Shown piece after piece: positions 1-5,828 of a stretch of 6,480 nucleotides of DNA (its first letter is position 1; every line of letters begins with the position of its first letter). A model generated the notes under the pieces. That model was not told where the DNA came from, did not search any database, and saw only the letters and a program-made list of their open reading frames with translations. The stretch spans positions 1-6,480 of the forward strand of contig CAMYAA010000057.1 in NCBI GenBank assembly GCA_947253615.1, in the 5' to 3' direction. The translations under genes were made by a program, and so were the position numbers. This DNA is from an uncultured Sutterellaceae bacterium. GTDB lineage: Bacteria; Pseudomonadota; Gammaproteobacteria; Burkholderiales; Burkholderiaceae_F.

Positions 1-1165
1 AGTCATAGCCCTTACGATACTTCTGATGACGAATGAGCGACCAGGGATGCTTACCGGTGCGCTTTTCAAAACGCAATTGCATGCGCCACAAGTCGTACAT
101 CTCTTCTTGATAACGACGCTGAATCTGCAATTGCGAGGACATCGTTTGAAGCACGTCTAAAGCCGCTAAATGAAGCGCCTCCGCATGCCCTAAGCCCTGC
201 TCTTCTTCCTTGTAGCGCCAACGACGATACACCTGCGGCCACAACAGCGTCCCTAATAAGAACGTGGGCGAAATCCCCTTACCAATGGCAATGCGCTCGT
301 CCGTACGAAGCATCGCTAACATCATGAACGCTTCATCTTCGGGTTCACGAAGCATTACGTCCAAAATCGGTAAGAGCGCTAAATGTAAGTCCAACTCACG
401 CATCTTCTTGATCGCATCGACCGCATGGCCACACGTCAAGAGCTTCATGAGCTCATCGACTAAACGCGCCGAAGGCACATTGCGTAAAAGCTTGGCCATC
501 TTCTTGATGGGCTTTTGCGTCGAAGGTTCAATCGTAAAGCCTAATTTACTCGCGATACGAACCGCACGAAGCATACGCACCGGATCCTCACGATAACGCT
601 CTTCAGGATCCCCAATCATGCGCACGACACCACGACTTAAATCTTCAAAACCATCGTGATAGTCGTATAAATTTTCCGTCACGGGATCGTAATAAAGCGC
701 ATTGATCGTAAAGTCACGACGCGCCGCATCTTCCCACATCTCCCCAAAGACATTGTCGCTAATCACACGACCCATACCGTCTTTGCGAACGCCCTTTCCT
801 TCGAGCGCACGGAACGTGGAACATTCAATAATCTCTTGGCCAAACACCACGTGCACTAATTTAAAACGACGCCCAATAATGAAGGCACGACGCTGAACAC
901 GCTTGACCTGTTCGGGCGTGGCATCCGTGGCCACGTCAAAGTCTTTTGGCTTGGCATCCACCAATAAGTCGCGTACCGCACCCCCAACAATCAATCCCTT
1001 GTAACCACGCGCCTGCAGACGCTCACAGGTCTGCTTGGCCTGCCAGGAAACACTCTTGGGGTTAATCTTGTGAGAGCGCGCCGAAATGACTTTTGGCTCT
1101 TTGACCATTCGTGACGGCTCTTTCGAAAAAATACTTTGAACCCCACGAATTAAACGACCCAACAT
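1..1165 (-). CDS. pcnB: Poly(A) polymerase I (PcnB), 3' end beyond window
   Basis: This cytoplasmic enzyme adds poly(A) tails to RNA 3' ends using ATP, which marks mRNAs and small RNAs for decay. My translation gives 388 codons running off the left edge. E. coli PcnB is about 450-465 residues, so roughly the last 60-80 are missing. In order I see GGAVRD at residues 61-66, the catalytic DxD inside KPKDFDVAT (D75, D77), IIGRRFKLVHV at 96-106, RRDFTINAL at 149-157 and REDPVRMLRAVR at 192-203. These are class II nucleotidyltransferase motifs. The GRRF-x-L-x-H block is the one that separates poly(A) polymerases from CCA-adding enzymes, so I call PcnB and not Cca. The ATG shares one base with the TAA of the upstream HAD gene (TAATG), with a good Shine-Dalgarno sequence inside that gene, so translation is probably coupled. 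Unlike E. coli pcnB, which starts at AUU, this copy uses ATG. Nothing in the visible part is broken. Confidence 0.95.
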   Translation of the reverse strand, partial: MLGRLIRGVQSIFSKEPSRMVKEPKVISARSHKINPKSVSWQAKQTCERLQARGYKGLIVGGAVRDLLVDAKPKDFDVATDATPEQVKRVQRRAFIIGRRFKLVHVVFGQEIIECSTFRALEGKGVRKDGMGRVISDNVFGEMWEDAARRDFTINALYYDPVTENLYDYHDGFEDLSRGVVRMIGDPEERYREDPVRMLRAVRIASKLGFTIEPSTQKPIKKMAKLLRNVPSARLVDELMKLLTCGHAVDAIKKMRELDLHLALLPILDVMLREPEDEAFMMLAMLRTDERIAIGKGISPTFLLGTLLWPQVYRRWRYKEEEQGLGHAEALHLAALDVLQTMSSQLQIQRRYQEEMYDLWRMQLRFEKRTGKHPWSLIRHQKYRKGYD

Positions 1166-1854
1166 TAATGTTCTTCCTTTCCAAATAACTCAACAATCGG
1201 CCAATGATATTCCATGGCCAAACGCATCAGTTGGGGATCCGGATTCACCGCAAAGGCTTCACCGTGAGATTGCGCAAACTTCAATAACGATTGATCATTG
1301 ATCGAATCACTATAGGCTTGAATCGCACTAATCTCTTCACCCTGCGCTTGCTGACGCGCAATATATTCTTTGACTAAACGAAGTTTCCCTTCTTGGTACG
1401 AATGCGATCCCACTAAACGCCCCGTGAATTCCCCGTCGGGGGTTTGTTCGGGCTCGGCCGCAATCACGTCTTCAATGCCAAAAAGCGGTGCAATCGCCTC
1501 GGCAATAAATCGATGCGTCCCCGTGGCTAAGACGGGATGAAAACCACTTTGACGGGCACTTTCCACTAACGCAATGGCCGCGGCCTTCACACGAGGACGA
1601 ACCATCTCGTCCACAAAAGCCTCACGCATGGCTTCTAATTTCACACGGGGAAAACGCGCTAAAAGCCCTAACTGAAAGGCCATACACGCATCAATGTCAA
1701 ATTGACCACGCTTGTAACCTTCGTTAATAGCATCCGCTTCTTCAAGCGCCTTGGGAGCCTCAGGACCCAATTGTTTCGCTAACAAATGCGTCCATTCATC
1801 TCCCGTATCGAGAGGCAATAACGTGTGATCTAAATCGAAAAAAGCAATTTTCAT
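1165..1854 (-). CDS. HAD-superfamily subclass IB phosphatase, SerB-like
   Basis: This is a soluble phosphomonoesterase of the haloacid dehalogenase superfamily, in the group that also contains phosphoserine phosphatase. From ATG at 1854 it is 229 residues. Motif I is FFDLDHTLL (nucleophile D7, acid/base D9). Motif II is LATGT near residues 109-113. The motif III lysine is in EGKL (K157). Motif IV is YSDSIND (D183, D187). The helical cap lies between motifs I and II, as expected for subclass IB. The reading frame also allows a TTG start at 1869, five codons earlier. I prefer the ATG because the TTG would leave only a few bases of leader after the candidate promoter, and neither start has a clear Shine-Dalgarno sequence. 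In Burkholderiales a protein of this type usually sits just before pcnB. The substrate cannot be read from the sequence: phosphoserine or histidinol phosphate are possible, the latter because a related Pseudomonas protein has been reported as a histidinol phosphatase. The family is certain; the substrate is unknown. Confidence 0.92.
   Translation of the reverse strand: MKIAFFDLDHTLLPLDTGDEWTHLLAKQLGPEAPKALEEADAINEGYKRGQFDIDACMAFQLGLLARFPRVKLEAMREAFVDEMVRPRVKAAAIALVESARQSGFHPVLATGTHRFIAEAIAPLFGIEDVIAAEPEQTPDGEFTGRLVGSHSYQEGKLRLVKEYIARQQAQGEEISAIQAYSDSINDQSLLKFAQSHGEAFAVNPDPQLMRLAMEYHWPIVELFGKEEH
1173..1179 (-). promoter_or_regulatory. Ribosome binding site of pcnB inside the HAD gene
   Basis: On the minus strand the sequence AAGGAAG lies 7 bases before the pcnB ATG. 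It is made by the last Lys and Glu codons of the HAD phosphatase. It fixes the pcnB start at 1165 and supports coupled translation of the two genes through the TAATG overlap. Confidence 0.75.
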
Positions 1855-1883
1855 AAGCGTTGCGGGCAATATTAATAGCTCTC

Positions 1884-1889
1884 ATTATA
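1884..1889 (-). promoter_or_regulatory. Candidate -10 box for the HAD-pcnB operon
   Basis: The minus strand reads TATAAT, a perfect sigma-70 -10 hexamer, about 30 bases before the preferred ATG. Transcription would start near 1877, giving a leader of about 22 bases. No good -35 hexamer stands 16-18 bp upstream, so the promoter may be weak or depend on an activator. The hexamer is flanked by CTCTC (1879-1883) and GAGAG (1892-1896), a 5-bp inverted repeat that could be an operator or chance. The site lies just beyond the miaA terminator, which is where a new promoter would be needed. Confidence 0.5.
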
Positions 1890-1934
1890 TCGAGAGATGA
1901 AGCGAAACTCCTGAGTCCACCCCCGAGCATCATG

Positions 1935-1963
1935 AAAAAGATCACGTCCTATAGAGGACGCAA
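1935..1963 (-). terminator. Intrinsic terminator overlapping the miaA stop codon
   Basis: On the minus strand CGTCCT-CTAT-AGGACG forms a perfect 6-bp stem with a 4-base loop (1945-1960). Two G-U pairs and one U-A pair extend it to 9 bp (1942-1963). It is followed at once by UCUUUUU (1941-1935). This is the standard shape of a Rho-independent terminator. The miaA TAG (1949-1951) lies across the loop and stem, so the final miaA codons form part of the hairpin. It should end the mutL-miaA transcript and separate it from the HAD-pcnB unit. Confidence 0.8.
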
Positions 1964-2899
1964 CGGCGCAAAATCGGATAACCAACGCTCAAGCGTCGGT
2001 AACGTCTCGCTCGCCTCCGGGTCCATGAGCTCCAAATCGTCCATCCCACGCATCCACGTCATTTGACGCTTGGCTAATTGACGCGTCGCCGCAATCCCAG
2101 CCAATAAAAAGGCGTCCCAAGTCGTTCGACCTTCTAAATAGTCAATCGCTTGACGATACCCCACCGCTCGCATCGCCGGAGAGTCGGGATCAAAGTCCGC
2201 TCGAGCCATTAAGCCACGCACTTCGTCTAAAAAGCCCTCGTCAAGCATCGTCATAAAACGAGCTTCAATGCGCGCATGTAAACGCTTTCGATCGGGGGGC
2301 AATAACCCAATCATCTTCATCGGCACCCCGGGCACACTCGCGGGCTTTTCGTGAAAGCTCGAGAGCGTCTCCCCGGTCATGCGATACACCTCAATGGCGC
2401 GCGCAATACGCTGCGAATCATTGGGCGCTAATCGAGCGGCCGTCTTGGGATCAATCTCGGCAAGAAAGGCGTGCATTTGAGGCCACCCTTTTTCACGACC
2501 TTCGGCCATCACGGCCTCACGAATGGCCATGTCCGTGCTCGGCATATCATGAATCCCGTCACGAAGGGCTTTCGCATAGAGCATCGTGCCGCCCACAATC
2601 AACGGAAAACGCCCACGCCCATGAATCTCATCAATGAGACGCACAGCGTCCGTTAAAAAGTCCGCCGCACTATAGGGCTCATTAATCGGACAAATGTCAA
2701 TTAAATGATGCGGACACGTCGCTAACTCTTCAACCGTGGGCTTCGCACTCCCGATGTCCATGCCTCGATAAACCAAGGCCGAATCCATGGAGATAATCTC
2801 CACGTCAAAACGCGCGGCCAACGCTAACGAAAGCGCAGACTTACCCGAGGCCGTAGGACCTGCAATCATCAGAGCACGAGGAGTAAGGGACGTATTCAT
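1949..2899 (-). CDS. miaA: tRNA dimethylallyltransferase (MiaA)
   Basis: MiaA transfers a dimethylallyl group from DMAPP to N6 of adenine 37 in tRNAs reading UNN codons, the first step towards ms2i6A. From ATG at 2899 the protein is 316 residues, the same length as E. coli MiaA. It shows the P-loop GPTASGKS (14-21), MDSALVYRGMDIGSAKP (from residue 38, with the likely catalytic Asp at 39), PHHLID (from 63), GGTMLYAKAL (from 103), NDSQRIARAIEVY (from 160) and the C-terminal ATRQLAKRQMTWMR (271-284). The frame also offers GTG at 2935, directly abutting the mutL stop, which would add 12 residues. Neither start has an obvious Shine-Dalgarno sequence. I chose the ATG because it places the P-loop at the family's usual distance from the N-terminus. 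The gene is 36 bp downstream of mutL, or 0 bp with the GTG start, so it is co-transcribed with mutL and perhaps translationally coupled. All key motifs are intact. Confidence 0.95.
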   Translation of the reverse strand: MNTSLTPRALMIAGPTASGKSALSLALAARFDVEIISMDSALVYRGMDIGSAKPTVEELATCPHHLIDICPINEPYSAADFLTDAVRLIDEIHGRGRFPLIVGGTMLYAKALRDGIHDMPSTDMAIREAVMAEGREKGWPQMHAFLAEIDPKTAARLAPNDSQRIARAIEVYRMTGETLSSFHEKPASVPGVPMKMIGLLPPDRKRLHARIEARFMTMLDEGFLDEVRGLMARADFDPDSPAMRAVGYRQAIDYLEGRTTWDAFLLAGIAATRQLAKRQMTWMRGMDDLELMDPEASETLPTLERWLSDFAPLRPL

Positions 2900-2935
2900 A
2901 CCAAAAGTGTTTCGAGTTAATCCAAGACGCGTCAC

Positions 2936-5035
2936 TTATTGACCACGTAAAAAGAGCGCGTCTAAATCCGCTAAGGTCATCTTGACCCAGGTCGGACGCC
3001 CATGATTACATTGATCGGCACGCTCGGTCTTTTCCATATCGCGCAATAAACGATCCATCTCAGGAATCGTCAATCGACGATGGGCTCGAACCGAGCCGTG
3101 ACACGCCACCGTGGCGAGTAATTTGTTTTTCTTCGCTTCAAAAGCGTCGGATTTTCCAAACGCTAAAAAGTCATCTAATAATTCACACACCAACGTCTTT
3201 AACGTTTCAATCGGGGCCGCCGCAATGCACTGCGGTAAGGCACGAAGAGCAATGGCACCTTCGCCCGCCCCCGTGATATCAAACCCTAAGGCCTTTAAAT
3301 CCGCTTGGTGAGCTTCGAAAGCCGAGAATTGTAACGCAGAGATGCGGAAAACTTGAGGAATCAAAACACTCTGAATCGCCATCGATTCGGTGGTGATCTC
3401 TTTTTTGAGTCGCTCATAAGTAATACGCTCGGCCGCCGCATGCATGTCGACAACGATTAAACCTTCGTCATTTTCGGCCAAAATATAAATCCCCCCAATC
3501 TGCGCAATGGCACGCCCCAAATAGCCATAAGGCATGGCATTGGAATCCATCGGGAGGGAAGCAGCTTCGGGAGCTTCAGAAGATTCAGAGGCTACACGCT
3601 CCGCAAAACGCCCCGCTGCCAAGCTCGGGGTTGAGGCTTGCGCAGCTGCTGGCGTCTTGGTCTCACGCACAAAGCGGCCCCCTTCGAGCGGCAACGCGCC
3701 CATACTTGGGATCGCTCTCGCCCCGTCGGGACGCTCCGTGGCCTCTAAATGAAAAGGTCTTGCGCTCGGGGTCACGGGTTCGGCTTTGGCCGCCGCACTC
3801 GCGACCGCGCTCGTCGCGCCTAAGACTTCCATGGCTTGACGAACATCATCACGACTTAAACCGCGCTCAGGACGATACGGAGGAAAACCCCCGCTGGTCG
3901 CGCCCGAACGAGTGCCACTCGGGGCTCCCGTCTCGCCCGAGAATGCCCCTCTTAACGAGCCACTTTGAGCCATCTTGCTTTGGAGCACTTGGGCCGCATT
4001 TTCCATCGGCGCATGACCTAGGCCCGCGCCCGAGACGGCTAAGGCCTCTTTCACCGCATGCATTAAAAATTGATGAATGCGCTGCCCATCACGGAATCGG
4101 ACTTCCATCTTTTGCGGATGCACGTTCACGTCCACTTCGTCCGCCGGGAGCGTCAGGTATAAGCAGTACACGGGTTGACTGTTCCCGTGGAGCACATCTT
4201 GGTAGGCCGTACGCACAGCATGCATGAGTAACTTGTCGCGCACATAGCGCCCATTAACAAAGATGTACTGCGCATCCGCTCTCGTTCGTGCGATCGCGGG
4301 CGAGCCCACTAACCCCTGAACACTCAAGGGCCCAGCTTCCACAAGGACTTCACGATAGTTACGATCGAAATCCTTGGGCATTAACGCCGCAATACGCTTT
4401 TCAATCGCCTCCACAGGCTCAAGATTTAAAACAGGACGGCCATTGGCAACAAAGACAAAACCCACCTCGGGATTGGCTAAGGCTTGACGCTCTAACCAAT
4501 CTTGAACATGAGCGGTTTCGGTCGCGTCGCTCTTCATAAACTTGCGACGCGCCGGCGTTTTGTAAAAGAGGTCGGCCACTTCAACACGCGTCCCTTGTAC
4601 ACCCGCCGCGGGGGAAAGCTCACCTTCGTGATATTCCCACGCTGCCTCAGACTCAGGCGTACGCGAACGAATCGATAACGAACTCACCGCATCAATGGAG
4701 GCTAAAGCTTCTCCACGAAACCCTAAACTCTCGACCCATTCAAGTTCGTGCAAATCACGAATCTTGCTCGTGGCATGACGACGAACCGCTAACGGTAACT
4801 CGTCTTTGGGAATCCCTTCCCCATTGTCCGTCACGACAATACGTTTTAAACCCCCACCGTCGAGACGCACTTCAATACGATCGGCCCCAGCATCGAGAGC
4901 ATTCTCCACTAATTCCTTCACGACCGAGGCGGGACGTTCAATCACTTCACCGGCCGCAATCTGACTGATTAATTGACTAGGCAACTCATTAATCGCTCGA
5001 CGAGCCTGAAGCAATCGATGCTTTAATTTTTGCAT
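2936..5035 (-). CDS. mutL: DNA mismatch repair protein MutL, endonuclease-type
   Basis: MutL links mismatch recognition by MutS to strand removal. From ATG at 5035 it is 699 residues, longer than the roughly 615 of E. coli. The GHKL ATPase half carries ELVENALDAGA (E41, N45), DNGEGI (D70), ATSKI (88-92), GFRGEAL (105-111) and VNVHPQKMEVRF (from 303, with the ATP-contacting Lys at 309). A linker rich in Ala, Gly, Ser and Pro spans about 335-500. The C-terminal half has DMHAAAERITYE (530-541), which matches the metal-binding DQHA-x2-E-x4-E nuclease motif with Met for Gln. It also has ACHGSVR (644-650), CNHGRP (676-681) and a final LFLR. QSVLIP (555-560) fits the beta-clamp binding pattern Q-x-x-L-x-P. 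This MutL therefore probably nicks DNA itself and does not rely on MutH. A TTG at 5101 could extend the frame by 22 residues. I prefer 5035 because AAGGAA precedes it and the added residues are not MutL-like. miaA follows in the same transcript. Confidence 0.96.
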   Translation of the reverse strand: MQKLKHRLLQARRAINELPSQLISQIAAGEVIERPASVVKELVENALDAGADRIEVRLDGGGLKRIVVTDNGEGIPKDELPLAVRRHATSKIRDLHELEWVESLGFRGEALASIDAVSSLSIRSRTPESEAAWEYHEGELSPAAGVQGTRVEVADLFYKTPARRKFMKSDATETAHVQDWLERQALANPEVGFVFVANGRPVLNLEPVEAIEKRIAALMPKDFDRNYREVLVEAGPLSVQGLVGSPAIARTRADAQYIFVNGRYVRDKLLMHAVRTAYQDVLHGNSQPVYCLYLTLPADEVDVNVHPQKMEVRFRDGQRIHQFLMHAVKEALAVSGAGLGHAPMENAAQVLQSKMAQSGSLRGAFSGETGAPSGTRSGATSGGFPPYRPERGLSRDDVRQAMEVLGATSAVASAAAKAEPVTPSARPFHLEATERPDGARAIPSMGALPLEGGRFVRETKTPAAAQASTPSLAAGRFAERVASESSEAPEAASLPMDSNAMPYGYLGRAIAQIGGIYILAENDEGLIVVDMHAAAERITYERLKKEITTESMAIQSVLIPQVFRISALQFSAFEAHQADLKALGFDITGAGEGAIALRALPQCIAAAPIETLKTLVCELLDDFLAFGKSDAFEAKKNKLLATVACHGSVRAHRRLTIPEMDRLLRDMEKTERADQCNHGRPTWVKMTLADLDALFLRGQ

Positions 5036-5044
5036 AGGGAAGAA

Positions 5045-5050
5045 TTCCTT
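5045..5050 (-). promoter_or_regulatory. Ribosome binding site of mutL
   Basis: On the minus strand AAGGAA lies 9 bases before ATG 5035. It is the only convincing Shine-Dalgarno match near the mutL N-terminus and decides against the upstream TTG at 5101. Confidence 0.65.
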
Positions 5051-5068
5051 GTTTTTTAACACTTTCCA

Positions 5069-5086
5069 TCCCCTTTTCAGAGGGGA
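5069..5086. repeat. Inverted repeat 1, mutL leader (TCCCCT/AGGGGA)
   Basis: TCCCCT (5069-5074) and AGGGGA (5081-5086) are perfect inverted arms around a 6-base loop, TTTCAG. In a mutL transcript this would be a stable 6-bp hairpin starting 34 bases before the ATG, clear of the ribosome binding site. No T-tract follows on either strand, so it does not look like a terminator. It could protect the mutL 5' end or be a protein site. Confidence 0.5.
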
Positions 5087-5108
5087 CTTCAGTACAATCA
5101 ATAACGTT

Positions 5109-5121
5109 GACTCTCAGAGTC
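5109..5121. repeat. Inverted repeat 2 (GACTCT-C-AGAGTC)
   Basis: A perfect 6-bp inverted repeat around one central base lies midway between the divergent mutL and dedA starts. A one-base spacer is too tight for a good RNA hairpin, so a DNA-binding dimer site is the likelier reading. It begins two bases inside a TTGACT (5107-5112) that resembles a plus-strand -35 box, but no matching -10 follows at 16-18 bp. Confidence 0.45.
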
Positions 5122-5139
5122 TAAACGAAAACAAACCCC

Positions 5140-5155
5140 GTGAGTTTCAACTCAC
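5140..5155. repeat. Inverted repeat 3, before dedA (GTGAGTT-TC-AACTCAC)
   Basis: A perfect 7-bp inverted repeat with a 2-base centre ends 19 bases before the dedA ATG. It could be an operator, or an RNA stem of 6 bp with loop TTCA close to the dedA ribosome entry site. It contains the same GAGT/ACTC words as repeat 2 but in the opposite order. A run of seven A (5161-5167) follows it on the plus strand; read on the minus strand the T-run precedes the stem, so it is not a terminator in either direction. Confidence 0.5.
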
Positions 5156-5174
5156 TCGACAAAAAAAGCGACCC

Positions 5175-5828
5175 ATGGACCTTGTTAACTTATTCGTAGA
5201 CCTTTTTACCCACACCGACCACTTTCTCGTCACACTCGCCACCGACTACGGAACCTTAATCTACGTCGCTATGGCCATCATCTACTTCTTAGAGACGGGC
5301 TTTGTGGTCATGTCCTTTCTCCCGGGCGATTCGCTCCTTTTTGTCGCCGGGACCGTCGCGGCCTCCGGGACGACGAGCCCCACCATGATCATGCTCTCCG
5401 TGATCATCGGCGCTGTGCTCGGCAATACCGTGGGCTACAAACAAGGCCAATGGCTCGGTAAACGCATTTACGAAGGCAATATCCGCTGGATTAATCGCGA
5501 AAAAGTCGAATACGCTCATCGGTTTTACCTCGAGCACGGTGGAAAAACCATCTTACTCGCTCGTTTCGTTCCCATCGTGCGCGCCTTTGCCCCCTTAATC
5601 GCTGGGGCTGCGGGCATGAAAACCCTGCGTTTTGAACTCTTCTCCGCCGTGGGCGCCATCCTCTGGGCCGTGCTCTTAGTAGGGATGGGCTACCTATTCG
5701 GTAACCTCCCCTTTATCAAAGAAAATTTATCGTTAATATTGCTCTTAGGGATGATCAGTGCCCTCGTGGGCCCCATCATCGTCACCTGGGCCTATCGCCG
5801 CTTTACGAAGAAAGGCCCTCGCCAATAA
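5175..5828 (+). CDS. DedA/VTT-family inner-membrane protein
   Basis: This is a 217-residue integral membrane protein of the DedA (SNARE-associated/VTT) family. Members act in envelope homeostasis and proton-dependent drug tolerance, and some flip the lipid carrier undecaprenyl phosphate or phospholipids. Visible features are FLETG and SFLPGD in the first re-entrant segment (E40, D52), GNTVGYKQGQWLG (83-95), HGGK (121-124) and LARFVPIVRAFAP (R130, R136). These four charged residues fall at almost the same places as those reported essential in E. coli YqjA and YghB. Hydrophobic stretches lie near 28-50, 52-85, 125-147, 155-177 and 184-205, and the tail is basic (YRRFTKKGPRQ). The frame stays open back to a TTG at 5049, but that stretch reads as the intergenic region, and the family N-terminus fits ATG 5175. 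No good Shine-Dalgarno sequence precedes it. It is the only plus-strand gene here, divergent from mutL. Its last 26 bp overlap the end of the epimerase gene. The exact substrate is unknown. Confidence 0.9.
   Translation: MDLVNLFVDLFTHTDHFLVTLATDYGTLIYVAMAIIYFLETGFVVMSFLPGDSLLFVAGTVAASGTTSPTMIMLSVIIGAVLGNTVGYKQGQWLGKRIYEGNIRWINREKVEYAHRFYLEHGGKTILLARFVPIVRAFAPLIAGAAGMKTLRFELFSAVGAILWAVLLVGMGYLFGNLPFIKENLSLILLLGMISALVGPIIVTWAYRRFTKKGPRQ

Noticed and set aside
264..896. Two plus-strand open frames of 110 and 64 codons opposite pcnB
   Set aside because: pcnB is continuous and full of motifs on the other strand. These frames give Ser/Arg-rich translations without domains.
1..1165. Calling the leftmost gene a CCA-adding tRNA nucleotidyltransferase
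   Set aside because: The GRRF-x-L-x-H block, the long N-terminal lead and the position after the HAD gene fit PcnB better than Cca.
3631..4227. A 198-codon open frame on the plus strand opposite mutL
   Set aside because: It lies wholly inside the strongly supported mutL gene and overlaps the GC-rich linker. Its translation is rich in Arg, Pro and Ser with no recognisable domain, typical of an antisense shadow.
5069..5086. Inverted repeat 1 as a Rho-independent terminator
   Set aside because: No T-tract follows the stem on either strand, and no gene ends here; both neighbours start nearby.
5093..5098. TACAAT as a -10 box for dedA
   Set aside because: It matches 5 of 6 bases, but no acceptable -35 lies 16-18 bp upstream and there is no extended -10 TG. 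It is kept only as a weak possibility.
5036..5101. A 22-residue N-terminal extension of MutL from a TTG codon
   Set aside because: The extra residues match no MutL N-terminus, cover inverted repeat 1, and the ATG at 5035 has a good ribosome binding site.
5049..5174. A 42-residue N-terminal extension of the DedA protein from a TTG codon
   Set aside because: The extension is polar, unlike the family's short N-terminus, and spans all three inverted repeats. Starting at 5175 puts E40, D52, R130 and R136 at the expected family positions.
5289..5537. An 82-codon minus-strand frame with a His/Asp-rich stretch resembling a metal-binding region
   Set aside because: It is the antisense of the conserved SFLPGD and GNTVGY part of dedA. 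The His/Asp richness comes from reading that sequence backwards.
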